Assembly (NCBI GenBank): GCA_034509925.1
Contig: CM067530.1
Span: 310,001-374,000 of the forward strand
DNA length: 64,000 bases
DNA from: Hirudinaria manillensis
Lineage: Eukaryota; Annelida; Clitellata; Hirudinida; Hirudinidae
Direction: 5' to 3'
A program made the position numbers and the translations under genes. The notes beneath the pieces are model-generated. The model saw nothing but the letters and a program-made list of their open reading frames with translations. It made no database searches and was not told the origin of the DNA. Shown here one piece after another: positions 12,688 to 25,800 of the stretch (the stretch's first letter is position 1; every line of letters starts with the position of its first letter).

Positions 12688-15566
12688 ATGAGTATTAGAA
12701 ATAGAAAGTCTAGAACCGATAACGACGTCAATTATATAAAAGAAAAAAAGAGTGGCATTCTTGATGGGAGTGACGTTGATATTGGACTCACGGTTAATAA
12801 TTGCAACATGCAGCGCAAACGAGGAAATTCCCCCTCAAAATGCTTAAGTAAAGGTAAAACTGTACTCTAAGATCAATTCTAAACGTGATCTAATTAGGGG
12901 TAACCTCTTAATATTTAGTACTGAGTTAGCAATTTCAGAATTTCTTAAATGAATCAAAGATGAAGTGCCATTTGAAGGCTTTTTTTCGAATCTAAGTAAT
13001 ATTTAATCGACTGGTGGTAGTGATGCGAAATCTTTTAGACGAGAATTAGATCATGTTTAATATTAAAATTATATCTATATATATAATCGTTATTATGTAC
13101 AAGACACTCTACATAGCTACAGATTGTTATGAAATTTTTGAAGATCATGGTGTGCAGAAATCTAAAAGAAATCAAATTATGAGTGCTTTAGAGAAGGACC
13201 CAGTAGATGTGGGTATGTTAAGGCAACTCTCCATCAGCAGAGGAGGACTCCTTGATAACAATCTCAGACAGAAAGCCTGGCCCCTCCTTCTGGACATTGA
13301 CATTAACAACATTCCCTCAAAACCATGTAACCCATGATATGGACAAGTAGAATTTTTTTTAAATTGAAAAAGTTGTTTTTTTTTCTTAAGGTGAAGAGGT
13401 TTTGCATTCTCATAAAGACTATAATCAGGTTGTTCTTGATGTTAATCGCTCCATGAAGAGATTTCCACCAGGTTTCAACTGATATAATTCATATGACTGC
13501 GGATACATGCAATGATCACATTATATATACTCTCGCCATATTTTATTATCTTAATTTCCCTCTTATTAAAAGTCATTAAAATAATTCAAATAGAAAATAG
13601 TTTCAAAACTCCTTGGAATAAAATTTCTTGTGCAGTTAAAATCAACAATAACATATTCATTTTTAATCTACCCTCTTAAATTTATAGCAACCACATCTTA
13701 CTTTCTTATTAATATGGCAACATTGCCCAATGAGATCAAACTTGATTGGGCCAACAATCTTTAAAATTCCTCTAAACATGGCAGTGAATTTACAACTGTC
13801 TGTTAGACTCATTAACAATTCCGATAATTTCAAATTACATAATTACCTTGTTTTTCCCAAAATGCTAAGAATCGGCAATAAAGTTTATATTGTTTCGATT
13901 TCCTTAATCTCAAAACATTTTAGATGTTGAATGTTGTTGTCAGGGATGTTGGAGGAAGTGAGGTTGTCGTATCAAGATCAATTGATTGATTGCATTATGT
14001 GGATCCTCATCACAAATCATGACCTCCATTACTACCAGGTGAACAAGTGCCTTTAGTATAGATTATCGTCTTGTTTGTTAGCAATAGCTGCTTCTATGAT
14101 GCAGGGTTTCCATGATGTTGTTGTCACATTCCTATTGGTTGTTGGAGAGGATTTGACCTTTGCAATTGTCAATAAATTGTGCAAAAATCATTTCAGGTCT
14201 AGTTATTATCTTTGCTTTTTATTAAAATGATATTTAATTTTGCTAATTAAAAAACAGAGATTTTATGGAAATGACAATGGAAAAGACAAACTATATGCTC
14301 AACTACCTTTTTCCAATTATTGGCAAGGCCAACCCCAAACTCAGGGATTTTCTGGAAAGGTAAGTCACTGGATAAAGCATGCTTGGTATTCACTGATTAG
14401 TCATTTCATTTGTTTTTTTTTTGGGATCTCAATTCATGGATTTTGGAGAGCTGTGCCTATATTTTATGATTATAAATGAATTTTATGATTATAAATGCTT
14501 GCCCACATAGCATAATCTATTTTCTGATTTTATTTCTGCAATTATTTTTAATGCAAATTGACAAAACATTACAACGAATAGAAAAAACTAAATTTTGTTA
14601 AAAAAATTGTTAATATTTTAATTAATTTGAAAATATCACATGATTTGCAAAACCTCTTATTCTTGTAACATTGTGCCTGAAGTAAGTCTTTATTTTACAA
14701 GTAATGCCAAAATGTTTGCATACTTCTGCTTAACACCCTGGTCTAGTTAGACCTTCAGCTTTATTTACCTTTAACTCTAAAGAACTCAATGATGGATTTG
14801 TTGGAATCTAAATTTTTTATATCAGGAAATAATTAATTATTTGAATGAATTGTTTTTATGAAAGGTCTGAGGTTGGTACAATATTCTGCCTCAGTTGGTT
14901 GATCACGTGGTACGGACATGTGCTTAATGATCTAAAAGACATAGTTCGGTTATATGACTTCTTCATTGCATGCCATCCTCTGATGCCTATATATCTTGCT
15001 GCCGATGTAAGTCTGGAATGAATATCCTTTATAATATATATATATTATATATATGTATATAATTTAATAATATGTCTATCTTATATTACATATTGGAATC
15101 CTAACTAAATGCATTCTTATGTTTGCAGATAGTTTTGTTCAGGAGGGAGGAAGTAATGGCATGTGAATGCGAGATGCCGTACGTACACAAACTTCTTTCG
15201 CAAATTCCTGATGATCTTCCGTTCGAAAAACTCATTGTCCACTCTGGTGATCTTTTCCTGCAATATCCACCCAGTACTCTTAAACCTGAGGCCAAATTGC
15301 AGCATGAAAAGTATTATCACAAAATTTTGTACACAAGTTTGAATAATTAAATTTAAGTAAATGTCTTTAACAGAATTTTAAGAGCCAGTCAAGCCAGACA
15401 GCTTGAAACAGACAGGAGAATAATGAAGAAAAGAGTAAAACCAAAAAAACAGATGGGATTTTTGATGAAGTTGACTGTTTGCACGGTCATTGGAGCTGTC
15501 AGTGCAGTTACTTTCAACATTTTGAACCGTGGTAGAATCGATTGGGCTACTCTGACTTGGACATGA
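12688..15566 (+). CDS. TBC1D20: TBC1D20 homologue, ER-anchored RabGAP
   Basis: Nine exons: 12688-12853, 13123-13326, 13391-13471, 13944-14038, 14105-14196, 14258-14359, 14865-15006, 15129-15310, 15374-15566; 1257 nt, 418 aa (human about 403). Diagnostic segments are KDPVDVGMLRQLSISRGGLL, YNQVVLDVNRSMKRFPPG (VxxDxxR arginine-finger motif), HYYQGFHDVVVTFLLVVGE (YxQ glutamine finger), RLYDFFIACHPLMPIYLAA and LLSQIPDDLPFEKLI. The C-terminus has one hydrophobic segment (MKLTVCTVIGAVSAVTF), as in TBC1D20, which anchors it in the ER/Golgi membrane, where the family acts as a dual-finger GAP for Rab1 and Rab18. Both catalytic residues are present, so activity is expected. The N-terminal 55 residues are charged and poorly conserved; the start is the first ATG in that open exon. 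The gene starts about 660 bp after the repeat array. Confidence 0.96.
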
Positions 15567-15899
15567 CAAGATTTCATATATTAGCAGTTGTGATCTATGT
15601 TTTCCCTCCAAAACGCACGTAGTCGGTGATATTAGTATCAGAACTCCAACTAATTTCATGTAACAACTTCCGAAATCTACCTGCTCCAAAGAAATTAAGG
15701 TTTATTCGTGACTAGTCACAGTCCTGTCGCGGCCGGGATCACTGCTGGCACGGATAGGGCTAGATTTATTTTGCTCGATTCCTACGTTTTACTTTTGTAT
15801 ATTAAACTCAGTCCTTGCTTTTCTTTGTGTTAACTTGGACGCGACGAGCGCAGCCTAGAATCGCTTTCTTGGTAAGGTTGGCCGTGGGCACTGTTACTC

Positions 15900-15905
15900 A
15901 ATAAA
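15900..15905 (+). terminator. poly(A) signal, TBC1D20
   Basis: AATAAA 334 nt after the TBC1D20 stop codon and upstream of the 14-3-3 gene; position and motif fit a cleavage/polyadenylation signal. Confidence 0.5.
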
Positions 15906-16056
15906 TTATTGTCCTTGAAGATATTAATAGTAAAGGGGCGTTTTTTATTATTTACAAATTATAATTTTTTTTTTATCAAATTGTGAGATGTTGGCAAAGA
16001 GCGCTGCAGTCAATCCATATGATCTTATTAAACGAATGAGACCTTCCCGTTGTTGT

Positions 16057-16067
16057 CCGCCATCTTG
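16057..16067 (-). promoter_or_regulatory. YY1-like core promoter site of the 14-3-3 gene
   Basis: CCGCCATCTTG, the reverse complement of the canonical YY1 element CAAGATGGCGG, lies 87 bp before the start codon of the 14-3-3 gene. This motif sits near transcription starts of many broadly expressed animal genes. Function here is inferred from match and position only. Confidence 0.4.
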
Positions 16068-16153
16068 TTCATTGTGGTTGTAATACGGAAAGACTAGTTG
16101 ACGTCTAAAAAGTAATAGTTTGAGATTATATATTGTTACCAGCTCAACTTAAG

Positions 16154-17408
16154 ATGACTGATCGTGAAGATAATGTCTACAAATCGAAACTGGCAGAGCA
16201 GGCGGAGCGATACGAAGGTTTGATTGATCGCCGGAATACTAATCGGTCACTTAAATAATTTGACCTGTTTTTCTTTTCTAGAAATGGTAGAATTCATGAA
16301 AAAGGTGGCCGCTTTGGGTGAGGAACTAACGGTCGAGGAAAGGAACCTGATATCTGTGGCTTATAAGAATGTCATTGGAGCTAGAAGAGCATCTTGGAGA
16401 ATAATCAGCAGTTTGGAAGCCAAGGAAGAAAGTGTCAACGACGTGAATGTTGAAATAACACGACAGTACAGGCATAAGGTAATTTTTTTTAAATATTCCA
16501 CAATGCAATTTTCTCAGCATTAAGTTTAATGATCTGTAATTTTGCAGGTTGAGAAAGAGTTGAAGGATATTTGCAATGATGTTCTGGATGTCCTGCACAA
16601 GCATCTCATTCCTTCTGCTAGCACTGGAGAATCAAAAGTGTTTTACAACAAGATGTGAGTCATCAGCTATAATTTTGTTTCAGTAATTGGTGTTTGATTT
16701 TAAGTTTGGTTTTTGTTGTAGGAAGGGTGACTATTACAGATATTTGGCTGAGTTTGCTACTGGAACTGATCGCACTGAAGCAGCTGAGAACAGCCTGGTA
16801 GCCTATAAGGCTGCTAGTGATATTGCCACCAGCGATCTTGCTACCACTCACCCGATCAGGCTTGGACTAGCCCTCAACTTTTCAGTGTTTTATTATGAGA
16901 TCCTCAATTCTCCTGAGAGGGCTTGCCAACTTGCCAAGAAGGCATTTGATGATGCCATTGCTGAACTTGATACCTTAAGTGAGGAGAGCTATAAGGATTC
17001 AACTCTGATCATGCAGCTCCTCAGAGACAACCTCACCCTTTGGACATCAGACATGCAAGGTAGATCTCTTTGGCTAATTCTGCTTGGTGTTTAAATAGGC
17101 TTACTTTGAGCTTGAAATGATTTGAGCAATATTAGTATATAAACAAAAGTTTGGTTTCGATATCGATCTTTGAATTATACTTTGGAGATCGTGTCACGTG
17201 ACTCGCATAACGATTATGAATAAAACCTTACGTTCATCGAGAACCATTAGCTGTCTGGGATGAGGTCTGCATTATTTTGTTGCTAATCAAATTAAAAGAT
17301 TTCCTGTCATTTAATACATTTTTTATTGTTTATTTCAAAGGCGAAGAAGAGAAGAAGGAGGCCAACGTTGAAGACGTTGAGGGGGACTCGTCTGCTCCTA
17401 AAGCTTAG
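16154..17408 (+). CDS. YWHAE: 14-3-3 epsilon
   Basis: Five exons: 16154-16217, 16282-16478, 16548-16654, 16722-17059, 17341-17408; 774 nt, 257 aa. Start [20 protein letters not shown] matches the epsilon-type N-terminus ([17 protein letters not shown]). Family signatures follow: [40 protein letters not shown], and the second signature ending in [18 protein letters not shown]. The Lys, Arg and Tyr residues of the phosphopeptide groove are retained. The protein is a dimeric cytosolic adaptor for phospho-Ser/Thr partners. The tail ([20 protein letters not shown]) is acidic but divergent, as is usual. Preferred splice sites are strong and all phases fit. A long AT-rich 3' UTR probably follows, with an ATTAAA near 17766. 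Confidence 0.97.
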
Positions 17409-18205
17409 ACGAGGAATTCACTCGATTGCATTTCAGATGATGTTTAGAGCCTGATCTTCATCGCTTGGTGTGAACCTTCTGTCACATTACGACCTTGTTT
17501 TTACGCAGTTTTTATCCAGATAATTCGTTCGGAATCCTATTTTGTGACGCGTCGTTAGCTTATTCAGGAGTTCGAGTGCATGAAGGTTAATTTCGTTTAG
17601 TTAAGAGACATCAGAGTACTTGGATAGATCAGCGAATATTATTTAAGAGGAGTGCAAAAGCTTCTCAACCCTATAAAGGAATTTGCTTAATTGTTCTGGT
17701 CAGCACGAGCATGCTCATATTCTTCATTATGAATCATTTTTAACTGCCATGCATGAGTTGATTTCATTAAAGATGTCTAGATATTTTTGTCGTGTGTTTT
17801 ATACACTGCCAAGAAATTTTGATGGATTACATTAGGTTCTTGTGCTCAATCATTTGGAGACCGACGTCTTCACAGTGTTTTTGGTCATTCATTCCTGATT
17901 GTGTGGCTCCTAGCTTCTTGCTAGGCACTTTTATTGTTGCGATCGTCTTCATATCTCTTCATTCCAAATAGAATTGATGTCAGTTGGCTTGGCTTTTGAT
18001 ATCAAAATCAGTAACTCTGTTGATCGTCTGGAGCATGTTAGTTTAAATGCAAACACAACCTTATTTTGTACCAAATGAGCATCAAAAGGCAGTAACACAG
18101 AGTACTAGCAATAGAGACAGACAGATAGTCCTACTCGATGGACTCTAATATTTATCTAAACTTCTATGTTCTAAGTGATGCTCAAAAATATGATCACGGA
18201 CTCTA
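17409..18205. other. convergent 3' UTR region between 14-3-3 and synapsin
   Basis: No gene is supported. The stretch holds the 3' UTR of the 14-3-3 gene and presumably the 3' UTR of synapsin on the other strand. Confidence 0.5.
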
Positions 18206-21200
18206 CTACATGTTTCCGAATATGCCGGCAAACGTCTTGCGCAGGTTCTTCATCGTGTCGTCTGCTTCTTCGGCCTCGCCCGAGGGATTGTCCGACCTGC
18301 CCGTCGGCATCTGCGGTGGTGCTTGCTGGATCGGGTTCTGGGGGAGTTTCGCAGGAGTCATGTGTCTGGAATGACAAATGCCTTGTTTCGTGCGTCGCTT
18401 GATGCCTTCGTTCATTTACATCCTACCAACCCTTCTTGATATCTTTGCTGCTGGAGAATTGGGTCGAATTGTTGGTGGTAATTCGCATCATGGGACGGGG
18501 GTTGTGGCTGTGGTACGCATTCCTCTACCATGGCATAGGACTGGTGCGGTCCACTAAAACGTATTTTTTTGTTTTTTTTTTTAAATTATAAACTATTGAC
18601 TACAGCTTATTTTACTCGTAATGGTAATTATTTTGAGAATGGTTCGTCCTTCAGGTATTTACTTACTTAGCGCCATCAGGCTTGCGATCAATTATGCATG
18701 TTGAGAATCGGGCTCCATTACAGACAAAAGACAAAAAAAAACTATTTTTCTATTCCCAATACTTCATTCTCACATTTTAGGGAATTCCATTTTTAAATTC
18801 AATTTAAAATTATTCAAAGCTAATAAAAACGTTAATCATAAATGATAGCTTGTACCTACCCGTTCGGAGGTCTGAAAAAAGACTCCATTTTATTGATGAC
18901 CAAATCAGCTATCAGCCTGTAGTCGTCTGATTGGTTGCCGCCCAAAAGATTCATTGTAGAATCATTTACCTGTTTATATATTTCACTGTTCATGCCAATT
19001 TATTATATCATAATTTACCATCATATTCTTACTTCTATGATGCACTCCCTACCATCCCTGCTCTCAATGGCTTGCACTGACAACATGTCCAAACCGCCGA
19101 ACAATTGACCACATTCGTCTGCCCACAATTTGTATCTTGAGTAATTTTATAAATAAATTATTAGTTAACTCTTGATTTAGTTAAGAGAAACAGGCTAGCT
19201 GATGATAGCATCAGTCGTAGTGTTAGAAACTCAGCTTGCACGCCCTCAGGGAGGAGCGCTACTTGAATGACCTCAGGGCTATTGAGTGACCTAGATAACT
19301 AGAAAGTGAAGTTTCGTCAAAATCACTAAATAAGCAGTGACGTAGCGAGGATATTTGGCGCCCAGGGCAAAACGCCGAAATTTAAGCCCCTGACCATCGT
19401 CTCAGTACACTGCTAGCACCCAGCAATACCTCACAATCGCAAATATCACTGCACAGTTCCCCATCAACATCAGTGGCATAAAAGTTTCCAGAATCTAAAC
19501 AGTTTTGACGGAGGCTACCAAAATCTTTCCTCCGAAGAAGAGTGTAGAAGTGTTTAATTAAATCAGCTTAACCAGTAGATTACCTTCTGTAATCCGGTCA
19601 GTAACTATAAAAAAAACCGAAGCGTTTGTATTGTCTTAAACTAAGTGTGCATTCTAGATTTCATTAGTGGGTTCAATATGTAATCCAACAAATCCGTCGC
19701 TGAGCCCCTTCGACGCACACAAACAACAGCGCCCGAAGATAATGCCCCGTCTGCGCCCTTTTGCTACGCCGCTGAAAGAACGCTGATATAAAAGGTAATT
19801 AATTATAATAATCGTAGTAATTTTCGTTTATGATGGTGAATGACAATGTAACCAATATTCATCGGCAGTGAAAATGGCAGGAAACATGGGGACGAAAGTT
19901 AAGCCTCAGTCAAATTACTTTGATTTTTTCCTACATATTTCTTTTCCAAATATTTTGAAGTTCTTTAAAACATTCTCAAATGGGAAATGATTGTAAATTA
20001 TTCTTCAGAGGAACGCTTCATTTAACATACTGTGGTGAATAACATCTTAATTAACTTTACTAATGCGGTATAACCGTTGCATTTTGAAATTTCTGAATAC
20101 TTGCACATTTTACCTGTCATTCATTTGAACTTGTTCAACAACCACGGATCCAGTGTTGGCTTTCCAATTGCCAGACATTGATTTCCTCCTGGTAATGATA
20201 GGCATCCGCTTCATTTCAGCGAATTAAGAATAATTAGCAATTCAATGTTAGTATTAGTTGCTCTGAAAATGTCCATTAAGATTCTGTGAGCCGATAATAA
20301 AATCAAAAAGCTTTGTCCGAAGCCATTCACTGAAGTGGCTTTGAATATTTAAAAAAAAAACGAAAAAGATTAAAAAGTAGGAATTGGATAAGAAATGGGC
20401 TTATGTGCATGGATTGTCCAAAAAAAGGTGAGGCCAGTCCCCAACGGGTACGACCTAAGGTGACAGTCTCCACACAGATCAATTTGGCCTTGACAAAGAA
20501 AGAAAGATTATCAGAGGGCCGCGAATTTATGCCATTTCAGATATTCAGGTAATAAGAACAGCACTTTTGTCACGCTAGCGATACCGATGCGTGTACTCTG
20601 AATTTATACAACAATGATCTTGACCGCATTGAGTTCAAGAGTAAATGCCATGTTTATAGGTTAAGAGTTTTGATCAAATACATTCTTATGACTAGTTAGT
20701 TAAACCACAGACAGAGGAATTAGCCAGTAACTTTCTTGCTGCAATCTACTCAAAGGGACAAACATCACACGTTGCTGCTGGTGCGGATGAATTCAATGAA
20801 TATCTGGCAGATGCTTCGGATCTTAATAGATGTCCGAACAGAGTGTTTATTTCCCTCAACACCGATTACGAGCCAGTGCAGCATTAGAGATGCTAGTCCT
20901 CTTTGTATGACAGAATTCGTTCACTACTTCGTTCGAACAAGACCGGCGAACATTTGGAGATGTTGATATAAATATCAAGGCTAGCGAATTGCTGAAATAC
21001 TGTTAGTGTCCGTGGAGCAATTTAAAAATTGGCTAAATGTGTGCAAACAAAAAGATAACTTGGTTGATACATAAAATATGCAGTGATAAAGTGGTCTGTC
21101 GAGTTTGAACGAACGATTCTAGTAGAAGATATTATTTAAAAAAATTGACACTGTTCATTTGAAAACTTAATTTTTTTATAAAAATTAATCTAAAAAGTAA

Positions 21201-22803
21201 ACTTCAAATGAATGTAATACTCACGAATAAGCTCTGTAGTTATTGCCAATTTTCTGAATGAAGACGTCGCATTTTGAATCGATCAGGAGTTCTGTGGTCG
21301 AGTAGCTGTTGGCCACGGCAGCCACGCTGGCGATATCCTGGAAGCCGTAGTGGTTTTCCACCTTCACCTGAACACGTGACTCGATCGTTTGGAAAGTGAA
21401 ACTATTGGTGACCCACTTCGATCTTAACCTTATTTCTACTCGTGCTATGTTTAGCTGTTGAATTAAGTTGCATTACATTGCCACTTCTAACAATCAATGG
21501 TTCTTTTTTGACTTGAGATTTGCAAAAAATAAAAATGCCGACGACGACGATGATGATGATGGTGGTGGTGGCGGTAGTGATACTATTAAAAGTATATTGT
21601 TTTTACCTTTCCAGAACCTGAATAAGCATGTCCAATTTTCACTACGACTGGAAATTGCGGTGTAACCAGCTGAAAAAGGAATTAAAGATCATCATATTCA
21701 TCGTTGTAATTATTAATATAATCGATGTCGTCATTCTCTGAAAGGCAAATCTCCTAGGACGATACCAAGTACTTAATTTGTTTGGAACCTGGGACTTCAA
21801 AGATTGATTTATAAAACGATTTCTTGGGAATTAAAATGCTAACATTAATTAATCTTAATTAATCAACTATTGTTAGGTAAAGCCATTCTTCAATGTAATG
21901 GCTCAATGTTTTCATTTGAACATACTTGAACTGATAATTTGGATGGTTTCCACTTGGAAATGCGAAGAATTGGGTACCTCTACACATTGGGTAATATTGA
22001 CAGTACTTCAATCTTTCTGATGCGGTTGATAAAACTACAGGAGTGTCTATTACTTCAGAAGTCTATCTTCTTTGCAACGTTGAGACTCAAATATGTTTTT
22101 AAAAAATATGTTTTCATTATTTAATTATGAATGCTCGTTTCAAAGACAATGTTTTCACCCGAAGAAACGTTGATTTTATCCGAATTTGTTGTTGAATTCT
22201 CAAGTTTATTTTGTTAAATAAATCAAATAATTAATTGTAATTCATAATTCCACTACGAATTCTTTATATATTTGATTGACATAATTCTTTACATTACCGC
22301 TTTGATGACAATTTTAGGGGCCGAAACAGAAGAACAATCAGATGGCAAGTCTTAAACAGGACATTTGGATGCTTTATGAACCTTTGCTAAACGTATATAG
22401 TTAATAAAACTGAATATGACGAATTGAGATCTGCCTTAAACCAATACAAATTGGAATTTAAATTGCAACTAGATTGCAATTAAATTAAATTAAATTAATC
22501 AAGTGCGTTTTAATGAAAAGATTCTGTGGAATAATTTAAAGCTTGTCTTTGAAAAGAATTTATCAATTTAATCGTTAATCCATAATCAGTCGTGATTGAT
22601 GGCCTTAAACGATTGTCCTAATAACCAATTATATCGTCATTAAGTAACCAAACAAAAAGCAAGGAACAATGGCCTTGGGAAATTGATGATTGCATGACTT
22701 GGGATTTTCAAAGAATGTCGACAAACTGATGTAATGACATTACTCTTACTAACGACCTCGTCTTCTGCGATATGATGATGACGATGATGACGATGACGAT
22801 GAC

Positions 22804-22835
<32 letters not shown>

Positions 22836-25800
22836 CGATGGCGATGGCGATGAAAATGACGATCACTATGTTGAGAATGAGATCGGTGATGATGATGATG
22901 ATAATGATGACGCCTACCATCTCCTTAAAGTTCGGATAAAAGCATTGATCAATGAGTGGAAATTTGTCCTTGCCGAGTTTTTTCCTAATTTGAATGAGAT
23001 GCGCAAACTGAAAAGAAATTAAATTTAAAAAAATTTATTATTATAACGAATTGAGGGAATAAATTGAATTTGTCGCAAATAGAATTTAAAATAAAAAAAA
23101 AAGAAGAAGAAAATTACACTGGAGACGTTCAAATGAATCCAGAGACTGATTAAAAGGAAAACTCAAAACACTCACCACCCAAGGTTTGTCGAGAAAGTTG
23201 AAGATGGATTGAAGGGAATTGATGGATGGAACACCTCCGTATTGAAGACCTAGGATCACGTTTCTGTGGTTCTCAGTGGCATCCCTGACGTGTTGACGGA
23301 TCAAGGCGAAGTCTGGCTGGAAAGATCTGAAAAGATCGTTTCCAATCAAGATTTAATGAGTCGAACCTATTAATACTGAATTAACGAATAGTGATGATGA
23401 CAATGCTGATGACGATGACGTTGATGATGACGATGATGATGATTGCAAAACGAATCCTTTGATGTTCGTGCATTAACTTTATAGAAATCATATCGGAATA
23501 ATAAAGATGCCAGTAATGATATTTCTGTGACAGATTGGGAAAATTAACAGATTTGAGTCTGAGACTTGGAAGGACATTTGCGCGAAAAAAAAATTCAGCA
23601 ATTCAGAAAGTAAACAGCACCAAGTAAAACTTAAAAAATATTTTCAAATTTAATATGTAATTTTAAGGCATTTTACTTTATGCCCGTGCTAAGTGCCATT
23701 TAATCATAAATGAGAAAAAGTCCTAGAAATAAGAGAAATAGTAAATCAGGACAACAACTTTTTCCACTGGAAAACGATGCATCTTTTGGCTGTGTTCTCG
23801 ATTTCTTTGGGTGAAAGTTTAAAGGAAATGGATTGATTGATTGATTGACTCATTCAACTGCTTCTTTCATTCAATCAATCAATCAATCAATTTATTCAGT
23901 TGAGTTATTCATCTATTTCGTTCAATCAATTGAGTCATTTTCTTCGTTTCACGATTATCACGCTCATTATCGCTTTGAAAACGGAAACGTTTTTGTCATC
24001 ATTTGAGTTTTATTATCAAATCATTCTGAGCCAAGGACTGCTCCACTGTTTGGCAGAGGCTGAGCTTTATAAACGCCGTTGGCATTGATTTTTAACTTTC
24101 AGGGTGTGGAATTATTTTAGTTCTGTCGTAAGCACGAATTCTGTCTTGGCAACGGTCTTGGAAATGTTCAATTTGGTTTCTTGTTACTTGTACAAGTTCT
24201 GCAGAGGTTCTTTGGACGTTTTTTGAAATGAATCTTTGAAAAATATTAGAAATTCAAACGAAAATACTGAAATTTGTTGTAGCAAACTCAATTGTGTTTT
24301 ATCTTTTCATCACATTATTTGTTTCCAGGAGTGTGAAATGTAATTTATTATTATTATTATTATATATTATTGGACAGTGACCTGGTCAGGATTTTTAAAC
24401 TAATCGATGGTTAGGCTGGATTTTATTTAAGTATTTGATGAAAATTACCAGAATTCACAAACTCAAAGGACACATGCTGACAGGGACACTACTTTTCATA
24501 GACATTGAAACGATTGTTGTTGAACAACAAATATCTTTACAGAAAAAAATCTGTCAATAACCTGGCCTGAGAATCATTTCTTTTCTTTATTTCAACTGTT
24601 ACTCCGAAACTGCTGTAGGCGGACAAATTGATTTCTGAAAATTGTGCCTGCAAATAACGGCAAATAAATACAATAAAAGCCAAATTAATGTTAATTGTTT
24701 GTAACATGTTGCGAAATCATCAAATTCGCACGGGGCCTTAGCACGGTGCATTAACATATATAGCATACAGCTATCCTCAGAGTTTCAACTTAAATTTCTT
24801 GAAAACTCTCCTCAGCTCAACTCAGAAGTTCGCAAATCAGTTTGATTTTGGTTTGATTCAAAGATGTTTCAAGAGATGTTACGAAATAAAGTCACTCAGT
24901 GCAGATGACGTGACGATAATGGACGAAGAGAACCATCAATCAATTGATGTCCTGCCATAGGACATCCTTTAGACCGTATTATGGAATCTTACTTCGTATT
25001 CCATTCAGACATTCAGTACATTTTTCTCCAAATATTCAAAGTCTCATGTTATAGTATTACCAAAATTACATTATATTCGTTTTCTTTCATTTTAACTTTC
25101 AATATCAAGCATGAATAAACCTAATTTCATGAAAATTCTACATGATGGACCTTTAACAACATCAATTTAACTAATTTAGCGCGAATCAATGCAGAAAACG
25201 GATCCCAAAAAACCAAGTATCGTATTTGTCGTCTAAAAGCATTTAAGATTTTGAAATGTTTCAAGTTTCCTTACAGACATGTATTTAAATCGCTGCATAA
25301 AAAGAAACGAAATTGAAAAATTCTCAGATATGGATTTAATTATTTAATTATTTATCCCCAAAAAATTGTTCTTGGAAAGTAAAGAATATTTGAGGAATAT
25401 GTGGTGATGTGAAAAAAAAAGATACGTCATGTGACGAGTGTCATGGTGTCTTCAGGCACTGGAGTCGAATACATGTGGATTAAAAAGAAAAAAATCTTCT
25501 CAAATAACTTGAGAAATCCTAGAAGTTAACGAAGAAATTCAAACTCTTTCATCGGCAACATTCGAAAGCTCCTCAAGTATTTTTGCCTTTTCATAAGAGA
25601 CTATGACTTTTACTTGATGATGAAACTGATGATAACGCTGACGGTGATGATGACGACGACGACGATGATGATGATAGTTGTGGTGCTGGATATGATGACG
25701 ATGGTGATAATAAATTCATTTGCAAAATTTCCGCGAGAAGCAGCGTGTTTGGGCGTCTGTGACGATGAAAAAGCATTTTTCGACATTTTTAAGTGGAAAC

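Noticed and set aside
22708..22920. Ile/Val-rich minus-strand frame resembling a membrane helix
   Set aside because: It is the translation of the (GAT)n microsatellite in a synapsin intron.
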